Assembly (NCBI GenBank): GCA_035048495.1
Contig: CM068540.1
Location: forward strand, 11,392,829 to 11,456,828
Direction: 5' to 3'
DNA: 64,000 bases
Origin: Euptelea pleiosperma
Lineage: Eukaryota > Streptophyta > Magnoliopsida > Ranunculales > Eupteleaceae
How positions within the stretch are numbered: the stretch's first letter is position 1; the number at the start of each line of letters is the position of its first letter. This document shows positions 21,637 through 33,520 of the stretch, in pieces. The notes beneath the pieces were generated by a model, which had not been told where the DNA came from, searched no databases, and was given only the letters and a program-made list of their open reading frames with translations. A program made the position numbers and the translations under genes.

Positions 21637-23304
21637 AGTTCTGTAACTCAAAAGAGGAGAGATCCTAAGAGAACTATCTATCTACTAAAATCACATCTAT
21701 GTGGATTAGAAAAGATTCTTTGAAGGAGAACTGTCTTAAAAGATCCCATCTCTGAGCCTTATGCTCACTATCCCTTCGTGTTTTCCATTCTTATTATCTA
21801 TGGAGGGATTATTTTTTTTATTTTGCTTTGATTTGAAGAATAAAAATTATTTTTTTTTTCAAAAAATCAAAAGATGAATTGTTCAGAAGAATGTTAAAAT
21901 CAGTATATACGAGTTTGATGAGCAGTAATTCTTGAGAACATTCAAAGAACAAGAACTTAACTATGTTGGTAAAATTTTGCTAATCTCAGTATTATATCTT
22001 TTAATTGTTATGATTGGTCAATTTTATTAGTGTGCATTTGAAGATTATTGAAAAAGTATATCTCATATTTTTCACATGCACACTGATTTTTACTGTGGAA
22101 ATGGATTTGATAAATGTGTGAGATCTTGTATTATTGGAATTAGGAATAAACCTCTACTGATTATAACTTCAAATTAGTAGTGTTTCTGCCTTCAGTTAAT
22201 TTCGAAACTACACTATAGTTGACTGTTGGCCTCCCAATGTGAGTTATTGTTCTAAGAAAACAGCTACCTCCACAAAAATTAGTGTGAAAGCCATCTGTAT
22301 GGCCCTGTTTGAAATTGAAATCTAATTCTCATTGCTGCAGAAAATGGCTACCTACATGGAGAGCGAAAGCTATCTATATTTAAAGTGAATAAAAAGGGTA
22401 TAAAAGACAGCCAATTTGCTAGAGAAATTCTTGTCCAACAGCAAATACCGGTATACATGTGTGTATGTGAGAACCCTTAATAACTCTAATAAGGATTTTA
22501 TGATCGGATACAGGATACCTCAAGATTCTGATTTTCATGACAAATTATTACTAAAATCTTATCCGGTACCATAGATAAAATCAGATCACTTACACTTGAT
22601 GATATTACTGTTGATATTTGAATCTATGATTACTAGTGATTTGTGACTTGCGCTAATGTCTAAAAGAGTTGATATTTCTGATGAAGCAAAAAATTGAACT
22701 AATGTGTTAGTTATTTTTTCTTCAATAGACTCAGTGTTTAGTGCTTATCAAGATTGATTCATGAATTGAATTTTAACATTTTTTTGAATACTATCTTATC
22801 TTTTCATGAGTCGTTTAAAAATGAGATTTGGTTTGAAAAGATTTTATTGGAGGTCCTGGAGAATGAGCCTATCGTTTTTAAAAATAAAAAAATATTTTTT
22901 TCTTCCGAGGCCTAGTCCAATCGATTGGAGTCTACAGAGCAATCGATCGGACATCTCCAATCGATTGGAGAGTACGGCCCAATCGATTGGCTTTGCTCCA
23001 ATCGATTGGCTACTTAATCCAATCGATTGGACAGTGTGGCATTCATTTTTATAAAACCCAAAATGGGTCATTTTCAACCCCAATTGATCGCAGGTGCCCG
23101 ATCTACTGTTCCCATACTATTTTGTGGAGTGATTCTCTCGATTTCTCTGGTTTTCTACTTCATCTTCTTCATTGGGATTTGAGGATTTTTGGGTGAAAAT
23201 GGAGTTGTTTTGGTATTTTCTTTCATTTTTTGTTCTTATGGCTACAAATCCTCGTCGTAGAAGAGCAATTGTGGTCTTAGAAGAGGAGAGTGCCGATGAT
23301 GAAC
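21637..23304 (+). other. Sirevirus internal region after gag, non-coding
   Basis: No pol domain was found. A stretch of about 600 bases (roughly 21610-22180) occurs again as an inverted copy at 57180-57790, so it belongs to the element. A TATA-like GGTATAAAAG lies near 22397. An ATG at 23240 opens a short Arg/Glu-rich frame (MATNPRRRRAIVVLEEE) that is cut at 23304 by a solo LTR and stops shortly after 27594. It could be a fragment of an env-like or accessory ORF; this is not established. Confidence 0.5.
22918..23035 (+). repeat. Second CCAATCGATTGG array, six units, before a TATA box
   Basis: Five exact CCAATCGATTGG units and one variant fall within 118 bases. TTTTTATAAAACCC follows about 10 bases later. 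It has the same promoter-proximal layout as in the Sirevirus LTRs, but the flanks do not match that LTR. Confidence 0.75.
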
Positions 23305-26300
23305 TGATATTCGCTTAAAAGTGCTTATTTTAAGCCATTATCCTTTAGCGTTATTGCACTCTCCTACGTAAAACTACCCTATTTATCCACTTTTTTACGT
23401 AAAAGTCTCTTTCATTGTGTAGAACACACTTTTCTGGACGAAATGGTATATTTGCATGCATTAAGCACATTTCTGGAAGTCTAGATATAAAGCCGTTTTG
23501 ATTAAGTCTCATTACGCGCTTTTCGTTATTACAGGAAACCCGATCAGGCGATTCTCGAGACTTATTGGCCCACGATCAACAATAGGAGCCTAATATCAAA
23601 GCTTAAAGAGCCAATAGGCTATGACTAAAAGATACAGGCCAAGTACGGGTCAAGTCAGAGGATCGTAGAGCCAGATAAAGAATCAAGAGAGGCAAAACTA
23701 AAGACCAAGAGACGGGCCAAAGTGATTCAAAGCCGTACCAACTGACATAAAATGACAGCTTACGTAATAGGTGAAGCTGGCGGAAGATTACATTGAAGAT
23801 CAGGGTTCAAGACCCTTCGCCAGCTCTTTTGCCTTTATTTTGTATTCTCTCTCCTCTCTCCTAATTCTCTCTCCATTTCTCTAGATATCTAACCCTTAGA
23901 TCATCACATCCCACCATCCGATCCTCAGATCTACCACCCTGATCCTTAGATCGATCATCCTAACCCTCTGATCTCCTCTCCTCTAGCTCTATTCCATCTC
24001 CCATAGCTTTTCCACCATTAGATCTTCCATCGGACCGTTAGATCATCCTTCGGACCGTTCGATCTCTCTAGATCTAACGATTCGCCAATCTTGGGCCTGA
24101 TTCAATCATCATCTCTCTATTTTCATTCATGTGTCCCAATGCCTTCAGTGGTGGCCCACAATGCTAATGGCCAAATGGCCCACTCACATAAATCCCACGG
24201 CCTAATTTAACGGAATACCCCTCGGGCTAATGTAATGAAATGGGCCATGATTTCTATCCCCCATTCCATGAGGCCCATGTACTCAAAACCATGGTCTCAC
24301 TATCTTCATCAAGGCCAATGCAATTCCTTGGGCCGGCCTTTTCCTAGCACCTCTCAAATGCTGCCATGCTTAGCATCTAAACCCACGGCAAACATTAGGC
24401 CCAAAGCCTAACCTTTATAGCCTACAGCCCATGAAGCCCACAATCTTGAGTGGCCCATGGCCCAACTTAAGGACTGCCACATTCTCTATCCCACGGCTTC
24501 ATGAGGGGAGAAACGGTCTCCCAAGACAATTTCCCCTCAATGATCCATGTGGATCTCTCTCACGTAACCACTTTCTCTCTTATCCCTTGAATCTCTCAAC
24601 AACCAGCAATCTAAAGAGAAGAATTTCCCCACGGACTCTTAATGATCTCTTTGAGCACACGGTGGGTGAAAACCGGTGGCTCCCATTGGAGCCACCACAC
24701 CACCACCTCACCGTCCTCACCCTTCTTCGCCTTCTTCTTTCTTCTTATCTTTCGATGGACTGCAGCTCCAACGATTGTCTCCAACAGCCACCTACTGCGT
24801 CTGAAACTTGTGCACAATATCGATGAGTTGATCTCTCTCCACCGGCAACTCCTTAATGTTGATCGAACCAGCAAGCACCACCACCAGTTTGGCTTCTCAC
24901 GCTCCCCACGTTGCTGCCTGCAACTCAAAAATAGGCCAGCTCCGACATGTGTTTCTCTTCCCATGAAACACTGCTGGCCGTTACCTCCACCCTTCTATCA
25001 CCGTTGCTGCTGTGCAACACCGCTCTTTTCACCTCCAACCTGCAACTCCTTGATGGTTCGGGTTTGCCTTCCACTTCGCCTTGTTCTACTCCACCCGATA
25101 GCCCAAAAGCCAGAAACGTTGGATGCTCCAGCCTCCTCCTTGATTCGGCTTCAACAGATCCGAAAACACCACCGGTCACCTCTTCATCCACCGTTCATCA
25201 CCGCCTTCCACCACAGTTTTTGGCGTACCAGCAACTCCGGCCACCAGTGGGGCCTTCTTCCTTTTCCCACTCTCTTTCCCCTCTCTCTTACTTGCATGTT
25301 GCACAGCAAGAAACCAGTCATTACTCTTTGCAACTAATGGCCAGATGCAGTCCTCCATCATCTTCACCCAGCCAGCCATCCTCCTCTCCTCTTCTCCGTT
25401 CATCATCTCTTTCTACCTTTGGGGAACCCAGCAAGCCGTCATCACCACTCCACCACGCTGCTCACCAGTCCGTCATCTTCCTCTTTCTCCTGCAACACTA
25501 GTAGCAAACTCCGCCTCCTCCTTCATGCACGCTACTGTAGGTGCTTGTACCCCGTTCTCTCCTTCTCCAGCTGCTAGTGAACCAGCACAGGTCAGCACCT
25601 CCACTTGAGGCGGACTGAAACTCCAGCGGGTCTCCCAAGCACCAGCGATCTCTCTCAACAGACCCGTTATTGCCTTGAAGACCAGCAACCCACGATTGAT
25701 GCACCAGCAACTCCTCATCTTCCTCTTTCTCCACCGTGGACTGCAACACGTCTTGAGGCGTTTCCTTCTTCATCGTTGAACTTCAACACTGCCTGCAACA
25801 TTTATTTTAGACGGCATCAACAATCCACCTGTATGTGTTGCACACCTCTCTATGCATCCACTGTTGGCCGATCTACAAGCTACAAGGCCGACTCCTCATC
25901 TCTTCGGGCACTTGCACCAAACCAGCAACCACAAAGGCTTATGTTCGGGTTGATCATCTTCCTTGTTGCCCGAACAACTCATCTTCTTCACCTTGCTGGT
26001 CGGGCTCCTCCCACAGCCAGCCATGGCCAAACTCTCCATCACTTGGCCGATCACAGCTGGCCAACCTCTATGCATGTGCATCCCACGTACCCCACAGCCA
26101 CCATGCATGCACTATCTCACTATGATGATCCACTCTAGGCTACCCTCCATCAAATCCGATACTTCTCCACTCTTCTTCATTGGCCAATCACTCCGTGGTA
26201 GGTTACTCCGGTGAGTTTCTCTCTTTACCTCAACTTTCTCTCTCTTCTCTTACTTTCTCTCTCTAGAATTAGGTTTCTCTCTCTAAACTTAGTTCTTCCT

Positions 26301-26355
26301 TCCTCACTTTCTCTCTCTTCTTCTACTTTCTCTCTCTAGATCTCCTCTCTAAATA

Positions 26356-26630
26356 ACATGGAAGGGACGTGACATCCCTAAATTCCATGTTCTCTCACTT
26401 TATCTCTCTAGGATTTCTCCTCTCTCTCTAAAAATCCTAGTTTCTCTCTCTACATTTCATTTTCTCTCTCTCTTTCTCTAATAGACATAGAAGGGACGTC
26501 TCATCCCTAAACCTGTGTCCAAACCCTCACTTTCTCTCTCTAGAGTTAGTGACTTTCTCTCTCTACCTAGTTTCTCTCACTTTCTCTCTCTAGACAACAT
26601 GGAAGGGACGTGACATCCCTAATCCCATGT
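26356..26630 (+). repeat. Three foldback units with AAGGGACG core
   Basis: Units begin at 26356, 26485 and 26597. The first pairs ACATGGAA with TTCCATGT and GGGA with TCCC inside. A related unit sits at 14305-14338. Confidence 0.6.
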
Positions 26631-26829
26631 TCTCTCTCTAGAGTGAGATTTCTCTCTCTAAGTCTATTTTCTCTCTCTAGATCCTCTCACTACATTCTCA
26701 GGCCGATCGCCTATTCACTTGGCCGACTCCTTTCGGCGAGTGAAAAGGTGAGCTTTTTAGGGCACATTATAGTATATTAGCTAATTCACATCTACCTTGT
26801 CGGCCGGTAAGAGTCGATGTGAATTCCAC

Positions 26830-27235
26830 GATTGAGCAGCACTCCATGAAATTTGGACGGTCCTCTTCTTGATCGGTAGCGCCCTTAGCTCCAAAGGTCA
26901 TGGGATGCTTCTCTGTCAAAACCCTTCTCCACGATTGAAGCATTCATCGGAGTCTTGGACGATCCTCTTCTTGATCGGTAGCGCCCTTAGCTCTGAGATT
27001 TCAATGGATGTTTCTTTCCCTTACCCCTTCTCTCGATTGAGTAGCATTCCATGAAATTTGGACGGTCATCTTCTTGATCGGTAGCGCCCTTAGCTCCAAA
27101 GGTCATGGGATGCTTCTCTGTCAAAACCCTTCTCCACGATTGAAGCATTCATCGGAGTCTTGGACGATCCTCTTCTTGATCGGTAGCGCCCTTAGCTCTC
27201 AGATTTCAATGGACGTTTCTTTCCCTTACCTCTTC
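26830..27235 (+). repeat. 205-bp tandem duplication, two copies
   Basis: CTTCTTGATCGGTAGCGCCC recurs with a period of 205 bases, and each unit holds two half units of about 100 bases. The first half unit also matches 14480-14541. Confidence 0.8.
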
Positions 27236-27593
27236 ATCTCTCATCCCTTTACATGCTTTCTTACATGCTTTCTTTATTTCTGTTATTTTGATTTATGTAC
27301 GCACTCCTTGATGATTAATGAAGTTGTTTTTGATATTTTGGTGTTCTGAATCTCAAATGAATGTTGTTTTTAAATCGACTCGCCCTTCTCATCTCTTCTA
27401 CCATTCTCATTTCTCTCTGTATATTATTTGTCAGTTTTAATTCCTTATTGTGCTAACTCACACTGAGTGCGGATCGACATCCGACACGTACTGCTATACA
27501 AGTTACATTTTGCAGATAATCGGATTTTATAAATATTGTTGAAGTTAGGGTTTCCGAATTGACGACGCGGAAAAAAACCTATCTTTCATGAAC

Positions 27594-27970
27594 CCCTTGT
27601 ACCACGGACCCAATCTCGCGCAAAATGAGGTGGTCGACTCAGTTGTTCGCATCATTCTGAGCGGGGTGAATCCTCTTGAAGATCTAAGAGAGCTCATTCT
27701 CGGGGCCGTTCTAGTCATGCAAAGACTCCTTCGGTGAGTGCTCCCATTTCTCCTTTCATTTCTGATTTAGCTAGGAATCATTTTGATCATATCTCTGTTT
27801 GCAAATTCACTACTGAGAGAGTAGTTTAATTTGGCACTATTTTGGGTTCTGTAGTTCATTCTATTTTCTTATCCCGTGAGTAGATCCCTATTACTCGTCT
27901 GAACATCCCATTTTATTTTTTCTTAGTAAAATTGTGTAGGTATAATTAATTAAATACCTAATCAACCCCT
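27594..27970 (+). mobile_element. Sirevirus 3' remnant with LTR-end fragment
   Basis: It resumes the sequence cut at 23304. At about 27924-27968 it matches the block that ends the Sirevirus LTRs (TTAAATACCTAATCAACCCC), but the rest of the 3' LTR is missing, so the element has a truncated right end. Confidence 0.55.
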
Positions 27971-28489
27971 TCAAATCCCTTAACCCTGTACACCCATCAA
28001 TAAATCCCAAATGAAAGGAAGAATTCATGAAAACTTCATAAAAGCTGATTCTATAAATCTGCCCATGTTATACACCATCATCATCATGAAATAACCTCAA
28101 CTTACAAAACAAGATATAAATAATTACATAAATGATAATCAATAAAGAATGATCTTTAAAGAAAATACATGAAGTTGTATAATCAAATTTAAAGAAATGA
28201 GAATTGAATCTACAAGATTGTCCATTTGATAATCAAATTGCGTCCTTTAAACCTTTATTAATAAACTTCTCATTATATCTTAAAACCTCTTTCAACGATT
28301 AATAATTAAAAGGCTTAATAACATATTGCATAAATCAAGATTATACATTACTAAAGAACCAATAATTATTTGAAGAATAAGAAATAATGATTAATAAACA
28401 AGGAATTCACATGATCAAACTATAATTATTAACAATTTAAAATTATAAACTGTCAATATATTATCAAGAGGAGTCGCCAAAAGGACCAC
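27971..28489. other. AT-rich spacer, nothing recognised
   Basis: No ORF, repeat or motif of note was seen between the Sirevirus remnant and the minus-strand copia pseudogene. Confidence 0.5.
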
Positions 28490-29751
28490 AACAGTAAGTC
28501 CTCCTAGACGCATGTGCCATAAGCATATAGAGGGACTCATTATTTGATGTCGATATGGCCACCTGACCAATGACTGTACTACCAAAAATAGCATACAAGT
28601 TTCCAACTTTCATCCATTTTATCACAACTAGAGCACCCCTCACCACTTTCAAGACTCCACATTGCGCCACTATCTTGTAGCCATTTGAATCTAAGGTTCT
28701 TCTTCAAATCAAGAACATGTCTTACCTCAGTCAACGTTCTCACTATCCCATCATGCATCTTGAGCTTTATTGTCCCCATCCCAACTATTTTACAGGCCAT
28801 ATAATTACTTATCAAAATTGTTCCATCATTCATAGTCATGTATGTGGTGAATAAATCCTTATTGGGACACATGTGATAGATAAGAACAACCAGAGTCAAG
28901 ACTCTAGTCATTACTCGCAAGATATTTTTGATCTGTTACCAACAAATTAATTTCCTCATCTTTGAAAGTTTCCTCAGCAACACTCGTCGCATTAAAGGTT
29001 TTATTTTTCTTTTCCTCTTTTGCTTTGAGTTTAGGACAATCCTTCTTAAAGTGTCCCTTGTGACAGAAATAATATTCAACCTCTTTCTTAGATTTTGATC
29101 TGGATCTACCTTCTCCAGACTCTTTATCTTCTGATCTTCCCCTAACAATCAGGCCTTTTGCCTGAAAGCTGTTACCAGGGGTCTTCTTCCTATATTCTTC
29201 AGAAAGAAGAGCCGTTGTAACATCTATCAACTCAATGGTATCCTTCTTGTAGAGCAATGTTGCAACGAGATGCTCAAACGAGTTAGAGAAAGAACTCAAA
29301 AGACTTAGGGCCTTATCTTTATTTTCTAATTTGACATCCACGTTTAATTAATTTGAGAAAATTCTACTAAACTCATTTAGATGTTCGTTCATAGTCATAC
29401 CTTCCTTCATGTTCAATGCATAGAGTTGTTTCTTAAGGTACAATCAACTAGTGAGAGATTTCGTCATGTAGAGGCTTCAAGCTTTGACTAAAGTGTCGCC
29501 GCAGATTTCTCATGCATAACATTGTGTATGATCTCCTTCTCCAAGCACAACCAAATTGTACTACAAGCTTTTAGGTCAAAATCCTCCCAATCATCTGACA
29601 TGTCATCAGGCTTACCCTTCTGACCCTTTAACGCTCTGTGCAGACCCTGCTGGATTAAGACGTCCCTAACTTGGATTTTCTATAATCCAAAATTGTTACA
29701 CTCATCGAATTTCTCCACCCCGAACTTGGCGTTCGTATGTTTTGGCGCCAT
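28490..29751 (-). pseudogene. Ty1/copia gag-protease pseudogene, minus strand
   Basis: Reading leftward from an ATG at 29751, the translation begins MAPKHTNAKFGVEKFD, typical of a plant copia gag. It then runs through gag to a knuckle-like FCHKGHFKKDC whose first Cys appears replaced by Tyr, a protease-to-integrase linker with [13 protein letters not shown] and [11 protein letters not shown], and LWHMRLGG of the pre-integrase domain near 28520, where it breaks off. At least four stops interrupt gag (for example after NNFGL and SAATL). It is a different copia lineage from the Sirevirus copies in this window. Confidence 0.85.
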
Positions 29752-29768
29752 CCCTTTTGAATCCTTGA

Positions 29769-29780
29769 GCTCTGATATCA
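29769..29780 (-). other. Primer binding site of the minus-strand copia element
   Basis: On the minus strand TGATATCAGAGC follows the LTR end GCAACA by 4 bases. It has one mismatch to the initiator tRNA-Met site. Confidence 0.75.
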
Positions 29781-29784
29781 ATTT

Positions 29785-30000
29785 GTTGCAAAAAACCCTA
29801 AGCGATCCCTCGAGTAACGACAATGTCCACCAAAGATCACACTCCACAAAAGCAGAAATCAAATAAAGCAAACAAAAGAGCACAAGCTTTTACGTGGTTT
29901 GGTCAAAACCTACTTCCATGGGTGATGATGATCGGATCTTCACATGCACTCTCTATTGTTTCTCACTTGATCTCTCACACTCATCTAATATATATATAAA
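29785..30000 (-). mobile_element. Partial copia LTR, minus strand
   Basis: The LTR end is set by the adjacent primer binding site. A TATA-like stretch lies around 29988-29998. The outer boundary was not found. Confidence 0.45.
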
Positions 30001-30112
30001 AGCAGAGACCTTACATTGAAAGTAAAGAGTGCCACATCATTTTTATTATTTTTTAAGCAGAGACCTCACGTTAAAAGCAGAGAGTGCCACATCATTTTTA
30101 TTATTTTTTTTT
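29999..30112 (+). repeat. Tandem duplication of about 56 bp
   Basis: AAGCAGAGACC ... GTGCCACATCATTTTTATT occurs twice in a row with small differences. Its origin is unknown. Confidence 0.7.
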
Positions 30113-30341
30113 TAAATTTTTATGTCATTTTCAAAGAACGCCATTTCATTGGGGGTTCATTTCCAAAGAGTACCATATATATATAGTGTGTGTTTTTGAA
30201 TTCATTGTAATTTTTTTTAATAAATAATTTTTTTATATTTATTTAGTTGTACGTGTAACAAAAGAATATAACTTGCCTCATCACCTAAGAAGTTAATACC
30301 ACTCATAATAAGAGTCTCGTGTTGGACTCTTATTGGACAAT

Positions 30342-30718
30342 GGGTCGGGCTTAAGGGATCCCCATTTTTTGACCCCCACTTTTGACCCCTATATTGGTGT
30401 ATCCACGTAGAAGATGAATCAATGGTTGATTTTTGGTGAGGATGATCTCTATTGTGAAGAGATCATCCTCTCAAAAGTTCAAATCATTATGATATTTATA
30501 GACTGGTTTTGAGGCTATATAATTATGGACCGTCGGTTTTATCATGTAACTACAAAACCACTTTTGATGGGGTTAGAAATTTCAGAATGGGCTGATTTTT
30601 TTATTGGGGTGATCTATATGGCAAGGCGATCATCCCCATAAAAATCAGCCATTGATTCATCTTCTATGTGGGTACACCAAGATGGGGGTCAAAAATGGGG
30701 GTCACTTGAGCCCGATCC
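30342..30718. mobile_element. Mutator-type MITE (377 bp), 9-bp TSD TTGGACAAT
   Basis: Long terminal inverted repeats start GGGTCGGGCTTAAG on the left and GGATCGGGCTCAAG on the right strand, extending about 120 bases with mismatches. TTGGACAAT flanks both sides (30333-30341, 30719-30727). A 9-bp target duplication with long inverted repeats is typical of MULE-derived elements. There is no coding capacity. Confidence 0.88.
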
Positions 30719-30727
30719 TTGGACAAT

Positions 30728-31858
30728 AACCTTATGAATGTATGATCAATTCCAAAAGGGACCTAGAAATGGATTTTTTTTATTAAAAAATTCAAATTTT
30801 TGGATCTTTGTACTCATTTAATTATAAATAATGCTTAAATTCATCTGTTCAATATAAACCCATTAATTTGACTTTATTAAACGGTTATAAATCAGTTATG
30901 AATTTAAATTTCGATTTATACGGCTAGAGGATAACTAAACTCGTGTTCTTTCAGTAACATCCATCTAAGCTCTGCGAAAATGAATGAAACATAGAAGTAA
31001 CCTAAAAGTGGGCCAACGGGGTTGAAAGCTTCAGACGTCTTACCAGTTGCCCCCATCAATTGCTTATTGAAAAAAAATCTGTACCCATCCATCTTTTGTC
31101 TCTCACCGTTGGATTGACTCTCTTTTATCCACTTTTCAAGACTAAGAAATTAAGTATATCACCACCAACTCTTTAAGAGTGCAACGTGTCCCATATGGAC
31201 ATCCATGAGTGACCATCATCAAAGCATCGATTCGTCACCAAAGATTTATTACACTTAAAATATCTTTTACGTGGACTTACAAACCAAAAATTATCTTGAT
31301 TAGTGTGAAAAGATTTTAATCAAACAGATAAAAATTTTAAATCTAGATATTTTTTTCTCTCACTGTTTTCATATTGTTCAATTTGAAATTTTTTTGCCAC
31401 GTCATATCTTCAATATCTTGAATTTATTGAACATGCATGTTCTGTAAAGTAACTTCAATTTTTTTGATAAATATGTTATTTTTGAAAAACAAATCTTTAC
31501 TTTTCATTTTATTTGAAGCGGTTTCTCTAACTACCTATCGGTTCGTGGAGTTTTTTTTTACAGTTTTGTATCCTATTTATACCAATTAACATCATTCTGT
31601 GTAAGACATTCTCTCCAAAATTTTCTTTCGTGCAAGTACAATGTGAGTATTTAATTTTTCGGTGTCCCCTATTCTCCACTTCTGTACTTTTTCATAGTAA
31701 TTCTCTTATCTCAATTCTTTCTTGATGTTGCTCTATTCAATTTTTTTTAATACTTGGATTTATTAACATTTTTTATATCTATATCAACTTTTGGAGACTA
31801 TTTTTTTTATTTTTTAACGATTGTTTTATTTCATTGCAATGAATTTTTAATCAACAAC
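30728..31858. other. AT-rich intergenic sequence
   Basis: No feature was recognised apart from T-rich stretches. The bases before 31859 may hold the promoter and 5' part of the zinc-finger remnant, but no clear element is visible. Confidence 0.4.
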
Positions 31859-32156
31859 ATGATGCTTCATTGTGAGGTGTGCACAAAAGAGTTTAATAAT
31901 CATTATGATCTCTATCAACATAATCTTGGGAAGAAACATGGAACGAAACTCCGTAGGATACAAGAATTAAAGAAACATGCTATAGAAATAAAGAGACAAA
32001 CTAATCAAATTTGGAGCATCTTCGAGTTCTATAAGGGTTTGCACATTATGTAATGTTGTCTGTAACAATGAAGTTATCTATACAGATCATCTTACTGGAA
32101 AAAAGCATTTTGGCATGATGAAGAAAGAGGCTGATGGATTAGTTATTTTAATCTGA
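31859..32156 (+). pseudogene. Two-finger C2H2 (U1/zf-met-like) gene remnant, frameshifted
   Basis: Frame one (open from 31754, plausible Met at 31859) encodes MMLHCEVCTKEFNNHYDLYQ and continues to HNLGKKH, a C-X2-C...H-X5-H finger of the kind with a GKKH tail, then a basic helix. One base out of frame, from about 32030 to the stop at 32154-32156, lies a second finger, CTLCNVVC ... YTDHLTGKKH, followed by FGMMKKEADG. Paired fingers of this kind occur in plant nucleic-acid-binding proteins. Either a one-base indel or a missed intron separates the fingers. No other exons were found nearby. It could be a host gene end, a retrocopy or a captured fragment. Confidence 0.6.
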
Positions 32157-32590
32157 TCATGTACCATGTAATATTTTAGAAGTTGTTTCAATAATAAATA
32201 TTTTTATTTAAATGTTTTGAATTGTGTGATTGTAAAAATCATAAACAATTAATGCAGTTACTATTACAATAAAATAGTTGTTTTATCCATGTTTTAAAAT
32301 AACGATGTTTAAACAGTAACATCCCAAGCTCATTACGTTACAAAACTTTTTTGATGTTTAGAAATTAATGGGATTTTTTTATTTTAAAGGCTGTTAAAAT
32401 CGTTTTATAAATGCGTTAATGTCTGTAGATCTGGAAAAAAATGAACGTTATTCTGGTAGATTCGGTTAAATTTTCATTAAATATCTTTTTTTATTTTTAA
32501 ATTTGAATTTGAATTTTTTTATTTTAACATTTTTTTTTCGTTAAAATCCGTTAAATCTCGTGTATTTTTTTTAAAATTTTTTTTATAGAC
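32157..32590. other. AT-rich spacer
   Basis: Low-complexity T/A runs; nothing recognised. Confidence 0.5.
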
Positions 32591-32599
32591 ATTAAAACT

Positions 32600-32989
32600 T
32601 AGATCACGGGGGTTTGATCACAGGGTTCGATCACAATGAAACTCATAGGCCACGTGTCTCATTCTTAGTGGATGCTAATCGTATCCATGTTTGGCCAGTC
32701 CCTTAGTGGACCTCTAAACCAAAAATCAACCTGATCACTGATTTCTAAGCGATTCGATTGAAGTTATTTTCATCGGTTGATTTTAACGGTAAGAATTCGA
32801 GCATTATTGAGCGTTATTTGGGTGCAAAGATCCAAAGGTTGTAAATCACTAATCAAGCTATTTTTTGGTTTAGATGTCCACTAAGGGACTAACCAAACAT
32901 CCATACGTCAGCGTCCACTAATAGTTTGCCATATGGGATGCGGTTTTCATTGTGATCGAACCCTATGATCGAAGTTTTACTCCTCTTTT
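32600..32989. mobile_element. Mutator-type MITE (390 bp), probable TSD ATTAAAACT
   Basis: Inverted-repeat halves share GGGTTCGATCACAATGAAA and CCCTTAGTGGAC... AACCAAAAA. ATTAAAACT occurs at 32591-32599 and 32990-32998. The inner part is related to the MITE at 33521. The outermost bases of the inverted repeats pair poorly, so the edges are less sure. Confidence 0.65.
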
Positions 32990-32998
32990 ATTAAAACT

Positions 32999-33511
32999 CT
33001 AAATTCAATGTTCCATGTCATCATATATTTTTTTTGTATTTTTCTGATAAAGACTTCTGTATTCAAACAAAACTTTTCATTTCAAACACGACTGAAAAGA
33101 CGAGACACATCTGTTCAACCATTACTTTTCACATATCTTCTGGATATGGGCGATTGTCTCAAGATTTGTCATCAATAGAGTTGTCTAATCACTGAATTGA
33201 AGATATGACAAATCAATTATGTTGAAGTCTCTAAATTCTTGATTTTTGAATTAAACTATATAAATAATTATTATTTGAAATGGACAAGATGTTTTTTTTA
33301 TATTGTATTAAAATTTTCAAAACGGTTACTAGTCCTCTCCTATTTACATACTTAAAAGTATGCAAATATTGTATCCACCATTGAATGCTCCTTGAAAAAC
33401 GTGTTTTTAATGTATCAAATATTTTTTTTGAAATAGCTCATTTTTCAAGGGACGTCAAACAGTACTGACACTGTTTGCATACTTAAACATTTGCATACTA
33501 GATTTGTCGAT
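32999..33511. other. AT-rich spacer between two MITEs
   Basis: No ORF or repeat recognised. Confidence 0.5.
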
Positions 33512-33520
33512 TTATTTGAA

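Larger units (their letters stand above)
26211..27515 (+). other. Predicted R-U5 intron, enlarged
   Basis: GTGAGT donor and TTTTGCAG acceptor in the family positions. At 1305 bases it is about three times the other copies, because the tandem duplication and foldback units lie inside it. Confidence 0.35.
23305..27588 (+). mobile_element. Solo LTR, Athila-like family (4284 bp), TSD TGAAC
   Basis: The largest copy. It runs TGATATTCGC to CTATCTTTCA, with TGAAC at 23300-23304 and 27589-27593. Extra length comes from CT-rich and CCA-rich low-complexity sequence, three AAGGGACG foldback units and a 205-bp tandem duplication. A T-arm-like GGGTTCAAGACCC at 23803 lies inside an inverted repeat GCTGGCG / CGCCAGC. 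Donor CCG|GTGAGT at 26211 and acceptor ATTTTGCAG ending 27515 bracket a predicted intron. Confidence 0.92.

Noticed and set aside
24431..26214. Long overlapping ORFs (up to 231 codons) as a host gene.
   Set aside because: They lie inside a TSD-defined solo LTR, are open on both strands and are low-complexity.
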